Shown one piece after another: positions 45,843 to 54,179 of a DNA stretch of 63,261 bases; position 1 is the first letter of the stretch; every line of letters starts with the position of its first letter. Source of the stretch: JAZSMJ01 sp045535815 (GTDB lineage: Bacteria > Bacillota > Clostridia > Oscillospirales > CAG-272); NCBI GenBank assembly GCA_045535815.1, contig JAZSMJ010000023.1, positions 1 to 63,261 of the forward strand. The letters are read 5' to 3'. The notes beneath the pieces were generated by a model that was not told the DNA's origin, did no database searches, and worked only from the letters and a program-made list of their open reading frames with translations. Both the position numbers and the translations under genes were made by a program.

Positions 45843-48025
45843 ACGGTGTTATCGAAAGCGTAATATACCGTAATTCTGAAAACGGATACAGTGTATGTGA
45901 TCTTGAAACAGAAGGCGGAGAACTTATAACCGTTGTCGGCAATATGCCTTTTATTGCCGAAGGTGAGATAATTCGTGCTATGGGTAAATGGTTCAACCAT
46001 CCATCATTCGGCAGACAGTTTAAAATTGAATATATGGAAAAACAGCTTCCGGTCACGTCTTCTGCTATCCAAAAGTATCTTGCATCAGGTGCAGTTAAAG
46101 GTATCGGGCCTAAGCTTGCTTCAAAAATCGTAGGGAAATACGGTGCAGATTCATTTGACGTTATAGAGAATCATCCAGAATGGCTTTCAGATCTGCCGGG
46201 TATATCGCAAAAAAAGGCGCAGGAAATGAGTGAAAGCTTTAAAGAACAGTTTGGTATCAGAGCTGTTATGATGTTCTGCAGAGACTTTTTCGGGCCCGAA
46301 ACGTCTATTAAAATATTTAAAAGATGGGGCGCAGGTGCTGTTGACGTCATAAAAGATAATCCGTATCTTCTGTGTGACGAAATTTACGGAGTAGGCTTTG
46401 AAAGAGCTGATAAAATAGCTGATTCCCTCGGATTTGATAAAAGCTCTCCCGAGCGAATTAAAGCAGGTGTGAAGTGTCTTCTTGGGATAAATGCAATTCA
46501 GGAAGGACACGTCTTCATACCGAGATCAAAGGTAATTGCGGCAACAGCTCAAATGCTTTCCGTAAGCGAAGATTCAGTTATAGAAGCCGTAGATGCTCTT
46601 TTAACTGAAAGCAAGCTTACATGCGAAAAAATCGGCTCAAAGGATGCAATTTACCTTACGCAATACAACAAAGCGGAAAAATATATTGCACATAAATTGG
46701 ATATGCTGGATAAGCTATTCCCAAAATTCGATTTGTCTGATATTGACAGATTCATTACACAGATAGAGCTTGAAAACAATATTCAATATGATATAATGCA
46801 AAAAAAGGCTATTGAAAATTCACTCAATAGCGGAGTAATGATACTCACCGGAGGACCGGGTACGGGTAAAACGACTGTAATCAAGGCGGTAATAAGCGCA
46901 TACGAGAGAATAGGGCTCAGAGTTGCACTTGCCGCTCCGACAGGACGAGCAGCCAAAAGAATGTCAGAGGCAACGGGACATGACGCAAAAACCATCCACC
47001 GTATGCTTGAATTTGAATATACATCAGACGGAAAGCTTAACTTCAAGAGAAACGAAAATGATATTCTTGAGGAAGATGCCATAATAATAGACGAGGCATC
47101 AATGGTTGACGTTCTTCTGATGGAGGCATTGCTTAAGGCAACTAAACCGGGCGCACGAATAATGATTATCGGTGATGCAGACCAGCTCCCGTCTGTAGGA
47201 GCAGGGAATATACTGAATGATCTGATCGAATGTGAAAGATTTAATACAATCAAGCTTAAAGAGATATTCCGTCAGGCACAGGAGAGCTTGATAATAACAA
47301 ATGCTCACATGATAAATCACGGCGAATATCCCGAGCTCGATGCCAAAAGCGGTGATTTCTTCTTTATAAACAGAACCGATGATGAATCTATTGCAAAAAC
47401 AATCGTTGATCTTTGTCTCAACCGTCTTCCCAAAAAGTACGGTGAAGATATAAAGGATAACATTCAGGTAATAACACCTTCAAGAAAGGGAGCGGCGGGT
47501 ACCGAATCTTTAAATTCCGTTTTACAAAAATACCTTAATCCAAAAAAAGAAAACAAAAAAGAAGTTAAATACAGAGACAAGATTTTCAGAGTCGGTGATA
47601 AGGTAATGCAGATAAAGAATAATTACGATATTACCTGGGAGAAAAACGGAGTAGGCGGCGTTGGTATCTTTAACGGAGACATTGGAACGGTTGAAGCTAT
47701 ATCTTTATCAGACGAAACAATGATGATAGATTTTGATGGCAGAGAAGCAGAATATGATTTTTCAATGCTCGATGAGCTCGACCATGCATATGCAATTACC
47801 GTCCATAAAAGTCAGGGAAGCGAGTATTCTGTAGTAATTTTGCCCGTTTACAATTATACTCCCAAGCTTTTAACGAGAAATCTGCTTTATACAGCTGTTA
47901 CCCGCGCGCAGGATATGGCGATTCTCGTAGGCAGACCGGACGTAATTATGGGAATGGTCAACAATAACAGAATTACGAAGAGATATACCGGATTGAAACA
48001 GTTTTTATATGAGCTTGATAAATAA
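45794..48025 (+). CDS. recD2: ATP-dependent DNA helicase RecD2
   Basis: This 743-residue SF1B 5'-3' helicase takes part in DNA repair outside RecBCD. The N-terminal OB-like and helix-hairpin-helix region (about 1-190) includes VKGIGPKLASKIVG and LPGISQKKAQEM, which distinguishes RecD2 from RecD. Motif I is GGPGTGKTT (about 352), motif II IIDEASMVD, motif III GDADQLPSVGAG, and the C-terminal HKSQGSEYSVVILP and YTAVTRAQ complete the helicase. It overlaps the upstream small gene and the downstream ComF-like gene. Confidence 0.95.
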   Translation: MEKIFKTEEENELLTVDGVIESVIYRNSENGYSVCDLETEGGELITVVGNMPFIAEGEIIRAMGKWFNHPSFGRQFKIEYMEKQLPVTSSAIQKYLASGAVKGIGPKLASKIVGKYGADSFDVIENHPEWLSDLPGISQKKAQEMSESFKEQFGIRAVMMFCRDFFGPETSIKIFKRWGAGAVDVIKDNPYLLCDEIYGVGFERADKIADSLGFDKSSPERIKAGVKCLLGINAIQEGHVFIPRSKVIAATAQMLSVSEDSVIEAVDALLTESKLTCEKIGSKDAIYLTQYNKAEKYIAHKLDMLDKLFPKFDLSDIDRFITQIELENNIQYDIMQKKAIENSLNSGVMILTGGPGTGKTTVIKAVISAYERIGLRVALAAPTGRAAKRMSEATGHDAKTIHRMLEFEYTSDGKLNFKRNENDILEEDAIIIDEASMVDVLLMEALLKATKPGARIMIIGDADQLPSVGAGNILNDLIECERFNTIKLKEIFRQAQESLIITNAHMINHGEYPELDAKSGDFFFINRTDDESIAKTIVDLCLNRLPKKYGEDIKDNIQVITPSRKGAAGTESLNSVLQKYLNPKKENKKEVKYRDKIFRVGDKVMQIKNNYDITWEKNGVGGVGIFNGDIGTVEAISLSDETMMIDFDGREAEYDFSMLDELDHAYAITVHKSQGSEYSVVILPVYNYTPKLLTRNLLYTAVTRAQDMAILVGRPDVIMGMVNNNRITKRYTGLKQFLYELDK

Positions 48026-48767
48026 GATATTAAATACGTTATTTGTTCCCAGATGTACGTCTTGTAGAGAGTTGCTTGAGGTTAATAATACAACGTCGCT
48101 TTGCAGGATTTGTCTGTCACAATGGGAGCAGGAAAAGGCAGAAAGGTGTCCCATCTGCCGCATGAAGCAGGACGAGTGCGGATGTATCCCTCAAATAGGA
48201 CAATCATCATACACCGATGCAACTGTTCATCTTTGCAAATATGACAAAAGAAGATACAGTATCGGCAAGAAGATGATCCTTTCAATGAAGGAACGTAATA
48301 TTAAAAACAATTTTGATTTTATATCAAAAGAGCTTGCAGATGCCATCAATTTAAGAGCATCGGTATTCCATCCTACTGCAATAAATATATCAAACGCTGT
48401 AATTACTTCCGTTCCACGCAATCCAAAAGCAAAAAGAGTTGCAGGATATGATCAGGCAGAAAAGCTTGCAAAGAACATAGCAAAGCTTCTTGATAAGCCC
48501 TATTACAAGCTTCTAACAAGAAGGAATAGCTATACTCAAAAATCTTTAAGCTACAACAGCAGATTGCAAAATGCCTTTATGTCTTACAGACCTTATTACA
48601 AAAATATAGATAAAGCAGCTTTCAAAACAGTTATAATCATAGATGACGTTATGACAAGCGGAGCAACAATCGAAGCTTGTGCAAAGCAACTTAAGGATAA
48701 CGGCGTACATAATGTTATTGCTGCAACTATAGGAAGAACCTATAATAATAATAATAATAATAATTAA
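48009..48767 (+). CDS. ComF-type phosphoribosyltransferase-fold protein
   Basis: This 252-residue protein has an N-terminal four-cysteine zinc site (CTSCREL, CRICLSQW, CPICRMK) and a C-terminal PRTase domain with VIIIDDVMTSGATIEAC. The design matches ComFC/GntX proteins, linked to DNA uptake in naturally competent bacteria; no other competence genes are here. The start overlaps recD2 by 17 bp, so translation is probably coupled. The last seven residues are all Asn, encoded by (AAT)7 directly before the stop, which itself lies in the terminator stem. Confidence 0.9.
   Translation: MSLINKILNTLFVPRCTSCRELLEVNNTTSLCRICLSQWEQEKAERCPICRMKQDECGCIPQIGQSSYTDATVHLCKYDKRRYSIGKKMILSMKERNIKNNFDFISKELADAINLRASVFHPTAINISNAVITSVPRNPKAKRVAGYDQAEKLAKNIAKLLDKPYYKLLTRRNSYTQKSLSYNSRLQNAFMSYRPYYKNIDKAAFKTVIIIDDVMTSGATIEACAKQLKDNGVHNVIAATIGRTYNNNNNNN
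48744..48764 (+). repeat. (AAT)7 microsatellite at the 3' end of the ComF-type gene
   Basis: Seven perfect AAT units encode seven terminal Asn residues and abut the TAA stop codon. Slippage by whole units would change only tail length. Confidence 0.9.
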
Positions 48768-48795
48768 ACGCATACAGAAACTGTATGCGTTTAAT
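48763..48795. terminator. Bidirectional terminator between ComF-type and serpin genes
   Basis: ATTAAACGCATACAG (48763-48777) and CTGTATGCGTTTAAT (48781-48795) form a perfect 15-bp stem with an AAA loop. It lies between the two convergent stop codons, and includes the stop codon of the ComF-type gene. Confidence 0.85.
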
Positions 48796-48797
48796 TA

Positions 48798-50084
48798 TTA
48801 CATATTTTTAAATGTTCCGATAAAAAGCGGTACACCATTTCCGGAATCAAATACAACAATATAGTACGGTGAATCGATGCTGACCTTAATCGGAATCGGT
48901 CCTTTGCTTTCTGCCGCACACGTAACCGCAGTAACAGCAGCGGCTTCGGTTCCTTCTTCGGTAATATTAAGCTGAACCTTTTGAAGCACCTGGCTTATAT
49001 AAATATTTCCGTATGATTTCCCGAGCCCACTCAGATCTGCGCTTAAAGGATCAAATGCAACTTCAAGTCCCATATCAGATAAGACTTCATTCATCTTCAC
49101 ACTATAGCTACACGAAATCTTTGGCATACTTAGATTTATGCATTCTGTCTTTGCATCAGATCTGATTTGGTTAAAATAATCATATGAAAAAGTGAAATCA
49201 TCATAGCTTTCCGGCTTTATTATCATCATTTTCAAATCCTGATCGGTATAATTAAGTATTAGAGATTCAGATATTCCGTCATTAAAATATCGCTCGTATG
49301 ATTCGTATTTATTCATAAAATCTATTGAAGAAACACTGCCGTCGTAATTATTAAATTTATTCTCAGACGTACTGTTAGAATCAAACGGTGATAACCATTT
49401 TGCGTTCATATACAGTGCGTTCATCAGCATCATTACGGTGTTGGGATCAAACTCTTCAACTATTGAAGGTATAAGTTTATGTGTCTTTTCTTTTACCCAA
49501 TTGTTAGCTAATTCAACCGTTTTCTTATCCAAAAAGTCAACCGAATAAAAATCAGCGGAATAATATTTGGAAATAGTTTTAGTAAATTCTTTGTTCGGTT
49601 CAAGATTATTTTTACTGCTCCATATTGAATTCGCTATTTCAAGTGTTGTATCTTTAGACGTATCTGAAAGTGAAGATATAATATTTTTCGCTGTGTTATT
49701 TAAGTTTTCAACACTTGCTCCGAGAACGTTTTCAAAAGCAGTTAACGTATCACCCTTAGCTCCGTTTGCAGTCATTGCAAGAGCAATGTATGCAGATAAG
49801 GGCGAAACAACGACTTCATCTGAGGATTCTTCCGATTTATAAATCAAATTGAATAGATCAAACGAAAATTCATTGAGATTGCTTAGTATCTCATCCTCAT
49901 TTTCAGCAAGCTTTTTTGTGTTCAGATTCTTTTCAGTGTTACTGTTTGCCGTATCAGATCCAATATTATTCTCGACTTGACCATCAAAACTGTTGTCAAT
50001 TATAGTGTCATCAACATTGTTCCGGCATGATATCATAATAATAGAAACTAAAATAAGTGTAAATGTAGTTATAATCTTTTTCAC
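48798..50084 (-). CDS. Serpin-family protease inhibitor lipoprotein
   Basis: This 428-residue protein should be a membrane-anchored suicide inhibitor of serine or cysteine proteases. GTG 50084, 8 nt after AAAGGCGG, is chosen over GTG 50093, which overlaps the RBS. The signal ends in MISC with Cys20. The serpin fold has VVSPLSAYIALAMTANGAKG, the breach/shutter region and the hinge NITEEGTEAAAVTAVT, typical of inhibitory members. Counting from the hinge, P1-P1' would be Glu-Ser in CAAESKG. SPYYIVVFD and PLFIGTFKNM complete the C-terminus. Target protease unknown. Confidence 0.92.
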   Translation of the reverse strand: MKKIITTFTLILVSIIMISCRNNVDDTIIDNSFDGQVENNIGSDTANSNTEKNLNTKKLAENEDEILSNLNEFSFDLFNLIYKSEESSDEVVVSPLSAYIALAMTANGAKGDTLTAFENVLGASVENLNNTAKNIISSLSDTSKDTTLEIANSIWSSKNNLEPNKEFTKTISKYYSADFYSVDFLDKKTVELANNWVKEKTHKLIPSIVEEFDPNTVMMLMNALYMNAKWLSPFDSNSTSENKFNNYDGSVSSIDFMNKYESYERYFNDGISESLILNYTDQDLKMMIIKPESYDDFTFSYDYFNQIRSDAKTECINLSMPKISCSYSVKMNEVLSDMGLEVAFDPLSADLSGLGKSYGNIYISQVLQKVQLNITEEGTEAAAVTAVTCAAESKGPIPIKVSIDSPYYIVVFDSGNGVPLFIGTFKNM

Positions 50085-50263
50085 AAATAACACCGCCTTT
50101 CATCAGATAAGACGAAAATAAGCAAATGAAAGTTCCGTTTAGCTCTAATATGGATTTCTTAAAACAAAATACAAGAAAATAATTGAATTTATAAAAATAA
50201 TATGATAAAATTTGTTTTGGGTAATGATATGCTATAAATGTGATGAAGGATAGGAAAAACATT

Positions 50264-51835
50264 ATGTATCCAATTACAACGGAAAATGATATTGTTAAAG
50301 TTACCGAAACATATTTTACAATGGATGACGGAGTAAAGCTTTATACAAGAGTTGTTGTACCTCGTGAAATGGAAAAAGCTCCAATCGTGTATATGAGAAC
50401 TCCATATGAGCCGGCACATAACGGAAAACCTCATGATATAAGTGTGTATAATAACCACGGTTTTATAAAAAACGGATATGCAATCGTACTTCAGCATTGT
50501 CGAGGCAGAGGTGATAGCGAAGGAATCTGCATTCCATACACCACAGAACGTGCGGATGGAATAAAGACTCTTGAATACATACGTCAGCTTCCGTGCTATA
50601 ACGGCGAAATATTTCTTCACGGCGGAAGTTATCTTTCGACCGTACATTTTAGTTACCTTGACACGTATCAACCTGATATCAAGGGTGCTTCACTTGATAT
50701 ACAGTCCGACCGTACATATTACAGATATTATAGAAACGGATGTAATTATGATTTCTGCAATTTGAATTGGTGGCTTAGTATGATGAACAGACAATATCCC
50801 AATCCAAGAACTGACCTTCCAAAAAAGCGTCCTTATAAAAATATAATGAGTCAGATGGTAGGAGAAGATGTTCCGGAATACACGTCCTATCTTTTAAACG
50901 ATACCGATAACGAGTTTTGGACCCAAGATAGTAGAAACGATGTTATTGATAAGATAAATATCCCAGTTCTTTTTGTTGACGGGTGGTATGATTTTTATCT
51001 TGACGGAATGTTCTCCATGTGGAAAAGAATGTCCGATGCTCAAAAAAGCATTTCCTCATTTATTGTCGGACCTTGGGGACACGCAACACAGATGACGTCT
51101 GAAGCGGAGTATCATTTTGAAAACGGAAATATCCCGTTTGATTATGCGGCTGAATGGTTTAACAGCATCAGAGAGAACAGACCCTTTAAGTATGCACGGA
51201 AAGGAAAACTTAAATATTATTCGATAGGATCGAGTGAATGGAAAGAAACTGAATATCCGACAGAACTTAGAAAAAATATAAAGCTGTACTTCAACGATGA
51301 GAATATGTTGACCTCTTTTCCATCTAATGATAATAAAACAATATCGTATAAATTTGACCCCGATAATCCGATTAAATGTTTTAGACATCACAATATATTT
51401 ATAGCGCATGAAATAAACAGCGTAGACGGCGTCGTTTCATTTCAGACAGAAGAATTTGATTCAAATACGACTGTCTTAGGCAATATACGCTGGCATTTGA
51501 AAGTTTCATCAGACTGTGATGATACTGCGTTTTTTATTAGGATCTATTTTGTAGAAGATGGTAAAGCATACAACCTTACAGAGGATATCACAACGTTATC
51601 TTACGTATTAAGTGAATGCTCTGCAGGACAAATAATAACTATAGATCTTGAAACTCCTCCGATTGCTTTTGAAATAAAAAAAGGCAACCGTATAAGAGTT
51701 GATATTTCTTCAAATTGCGGTGTATACGTCCCTCATTCCAACGTAAAAGGGCATTGGGCTGAGGTTGAAGAAAGCAAGGTAGCAAACAACACCGTATATC
51801 TTCAGGATTCATATATAGAAATACCTATAGAATAA
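50264..51835 (+). CDS. CocE/NonD-family alpha/beta hydrolase (S15-like)
   Basis: This 523-residue hydrolase belongs to the CocE/X-Pro dipeptidyl-peptidase group. It shows YMRTPYEPA, QHCRGRGDSEG, the nucleophile elbow HGGSYLS with catalytic Ser, PVLFVDGWYDFYLDG with the Asp and VGPWGHAT with the His. The C-terminal jelly-roll domain (about 335-523) ends with KGNRIRVDISSNCG. No signal peptide is present, so it is cytoplasmic. The start ATG 50264 after TAGGAAA is preferred over codons at 50240. Substrate (ester, amide or peptide) cannot be told. It runs divergently from the serpin gene. Confidence 0.9.
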   Translation: MYPITTENDIVKVTETYFTMDDGVKLYTRVVVPREMEKAPIVYMRTPYEPAHNGKPHDISVYNNHGFIKNGYAIVLQHCRGRGDSEGICIPYTTERADGIKTLEYIRQLPCYNGEIFLHGGSYLSTVHFSYLDTYQPDIKGASLDIQSDRTYYRYYRNGCNYDFCNLNWWLSMMNRQYPNPRTDLPKKRPYKNIMSQMVGEDVPEYTSYLLNDTDNEFWTQDSRNDVIDKINIPVLFVDGWYDFYLDGMFSMWKRMSDAQKSISSFIVGPWGHATQMTSEAEYHFENGNIPFDYAAEWFNSIRENRPFKYARKGKLKYYSIGSSEWKETEYPTELRKNIKLYFNDENMLTSFPSNDNKTISYKFDPDNPIKCFRHHNIFIAHEINSVDGVVSFQTEEFDSNTTVLGNIRWHLKVSSDCDDTAFFIRIYFVEDGKAYNLTEDITTLSYVLSECSAGQIITIDLETPPIAFEIKKGNRIRVDISSNCGVYVPHSNVKGHWAEVEESKVANNTVYLQDSYIEIPIE

Positions 51836-51837
51836 AA

Positions 51838-51868
51838 GAAAGAGCAAACGTTTTTCGTTTGCTCTTTC
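51838..51868. terminator. Bidirectional terminator between CocE-type and glycyl-radical enzyme genes
   Basis: GAAAGAGCAAACG pairs with CGTTTGCTCTTTC around TTTTT. It is placed between two convergent stop codons. Confidence 0.85.
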
Positions 51869-51872
51869 GATG

Positions 51873-54059
51873 TTAAACTGAAAGCTCGGTTCTTGCGATT
51901 ACTGTATCCTGCATCTGCTTGGAGAGACGAACGAAATATTCGCTGAATCCGCCAATACGAATTATGAGATCCTGATATTCGTGGGGAGCTTTCTGTGCAG
52001 CAAGAAGTATCTCTTTATCTACGCAGGTTATCTGAACCTGAAGTCCGCCACGTTCAAAGTAAGTTTGGATAAGCTTTATGAAGTTAGCTCTTCCTTCGGG
52101 TTCAAGAAGCAGGCTCTTTTGGAATCTAAGATTAAGCACAGGAGTTCCAAATGCTTTGGTAAGCGGAAGCTTAAGAACTGAATTAAGATGAGCAGTAGGT
52201 CCGTTTACGTCACATCCGGGGCAAGCACCTACGCAGTCATTAAGTGCTGTATAAGCATATCTTCCGTTAGGTGTTGCGCCTACGAAGCTTCCTGTCCATT
52301 CAAAGGTAGAGAATATAATTACGGACGGAACAAATATACCGTTGCCTCTGTGAGTTTTATGATCAAGCATAATTGACCAAGTGTAATCAAAGAGATCCAC
52401 AGCAATATCATCAACGTAAGGATCGTCGTTTCCGAATTTAGGTCCTGAAGCAAGCATAAGTCTTACGGACTCATCCTCAAAGTTATTTTCAATAGCTGTA
52501 ATAAGCTGTTTAGGTGTCAGCTTCTTTTCATCGTAAACAAACTTTTTAACTGCAGCCAGGCTGTCTGTAACAACCGAAGGTCCATCATACGAAAGATCTG
52601 TCCAGTTATATTTAGCTCCGCCTGCCTCAAAGGATTTGCGGTTTTCGATACATCCTCTTGTAAAGAGGGAACGCATGATTCTGGGATCTCCGGAGATCTT
52701 TCTCTGATCAATGCAGTTATTGATAACAGTAGTTATGTGCTCCGTGAAGAATTTGATCTGCTCTTTAAATGCATTATAGAACTTATCAAATGTATCAAAA
52801 TCCTCGAATTTGCCGGTATGAGGTCCGAACTGTGTATGTTCCTTCATATCCATGCCGTCAAACATAGCATATTCAAGAATCTTAGGTAGATTGATCTGGA
52901 AAGCAAGGCTTTCGCAGTTGGACATACCTGTAATCATTGCTTCAGAGCATCCGCCAAGACCGTACATTACTGCATCCTCATACGTAAGCTCGGGAATATA
53001 CTTCATGAGCGTTTCAATATAAAGGTCATCGTTGTATATCGCCGGCTTACCTGTACCTGCAGCAACACATTCCATTATAAGATCAAGAATGTGAGGAGGA
53101 GTTATCTTTGTCATCTTAAATGAAAGATTAGGACGAATAATCTTGGTATTTCTTAAATTTGTACGAAGTATTTCTTCGGTAAGCATATTACATGCGCAGG
53201 ATCCGTCGGGATTATAGCCACCTATCTGCATATTCCAACCGTGCATACGCGCAAAGTTATTGAAGAGCTCATCAAGGAGCTTTCTTGCAAGCTCGATCGG
53301 AAGAGCGCCGCTCTTAATATCCTTTTCATAAAGGGCTCCGAGAGCATAGTCAATTCTTCCTATACCGTCACATCCGTCAAGCATCCAGATAAGGCTTGCA
53401 TCGAGAAGACCTTCAATAAAGCTTTCAGCAGGGCGGTGGAAGAAGTTGCGGGAGGCGTTATAAACGTATTCAAGATCTTCACGGTACTGACCCTCAGCAT
53501 TTTCATATGCATCAGCAATTGCTTTTTTAATAGTTTCAACGTATGCATCTATTCCTTCGGCATAATCCTGCATAGCAAGAAGGAAGTTTGTTTCTTCTTC
53601 GTTTTCAGCTTTTGCAAGAGAATCCGTTATCTCCTGCTTCATATAATCAAAACCGTGATTGATTACTGTAAGAGTATCAACGTTTGAGTGAGTATACTGA
53701 AGATGAACTACGGTCTTTACGAAATCATTATAAAGCCATTCTATATCCTCAGCGTACAGAGGATATTTTTCCTTCTTTATATCAGCAATATTTCTTAAAG
53801 CTTCAAGACCGGTGCTATGGAACAGGTTAACAACGCTGTTTGCGCAGTGATGCTCGCCATCGTACCAATCACGACCGTTATACAGAGCCTCGCAGGGAAC
53901 GATAAGTCTACCTTCAATTACTCTGACCGGCATCATTTCATAAAGACGTCTGTATGCAAGACCGTAATTTCTCGGCCAGGGAAGTCCCTGCTGCTGTGCT
54001 TCATAATAGCCGTAAGCAGCATATTCTTCTATCTCTTTAAGTACCTTTAAATCTATCAT
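51873..54059 (-). CDS. Glycyl-radical enzyme, PFL-like, substrate unknown
   Basis: This 728-residue enzyme has the glycyl-radical motif IRIGGFSEYF with Gly704, followed by MQDTVIARTE. The active-site loop is GLGGCSEAM with Cys371 and Glu373. True pyruvate formate-lyase has two adjacent cysteines, so this single C-x-E site fits eliminating or decarboxylating members (dehydratases, lyases) better. HGWNMQIGGYNPDGSCACN near 270-290 also lines the active site. It needs a radical-SAM activase, but none is next to it or elsewhere in this window. The start follows AAGGAG and a consensus promoter lies at 54102-54130. General databases would probably call it formate acetyltransferase, which I doubt. 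Confidence 0.9.
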   Translation of the reverse strand: MIDLKVLKEIEEYAAYGYYEAQQQGLPWPRNYGLAYRRLYEMMPVRVIEGRLIVPCEALYNGRDWYDGEHHCANSVVNLFHSTGLEALRNIADIKKEKYPLYAEDIEWLYNDFVKTVVHLQYTHSNVDTLTVINHGFDYMKQEITDSLAKAENEEETNFLLAMQDYAEGIDAYVETIKKAIADAYENAEGQYREDLEYVYNASRNFFHRPAESFIEGLLDASLIWMLDGCDGIGRIDYALGALYEKDIKSGALPIELARKLLDELFNNFARMHGWNMQIGGYNPDGSCACNMLTEEILRTNLRNTKIIRPNLSFKMTKITPPHILDLIMECVAAGTGKPAIYNDDLYIETLMKYIPELTYEDAVMYGLGGCSEAMITGMSNCESLAFQINLPKILEYAMFDGMDMKEHTQFGPHTGKFEDFDTFDKFYNAFKEQIKFFTEHITTVINNCIDQRKISGDPRIMRSLFTRGCIENRKSFEAGGAKYNWTDLSYDGPSVVTDSLAAVKKFVYDEKKLTPKQLITAIENNFEDESVRLMLASGPKFGNDDPYVDDIAVDLFDYTWSIMLDHKTHRGNGIFVPSVIIFSTFEWTGSFVGATPNGRYAYTALNDCVGACPGCDVNGPTAHLNSVLKLPLTKAFGTPVLNLRFQKSLLLEPEGRANFIKLIQTYFERGGLQVQITCVDKEILLAAQKAPHEYQDLIIRIGGFSEYFVRLSKQMQDTVIARTELSV

Positions 54060-54101
54060 TAAAATCTCCTTATAATATAATCAATATTATCCTATGTTTG
54101 A

Positions 54102-54130
54102 ATGATATCACACTAAAAAAACAATGTCAA
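54102..54130 (-). promoter_or_regulatory. Sigma-A promoter of the glycyl-radical enzyme gene
   Basis: On the minus strand TTGACA (54125-54130), 17-nt spacer, TATCAT (54102-54107), within the 120-nt gap after the binding-protein gene. Confidence 0.65.
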
Positions 54131-54179
54131 TACTATATATAGTAATTTAGAACTTTATGTTAAATGCTTTCTTATTATA

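Noticed and set aside
51873..54059. Pyruvate formate-lyase (pflB)
   Set aside because: The active-site loop has one Cys followed by S-E instead of the two adjacent cysteines of PFL.
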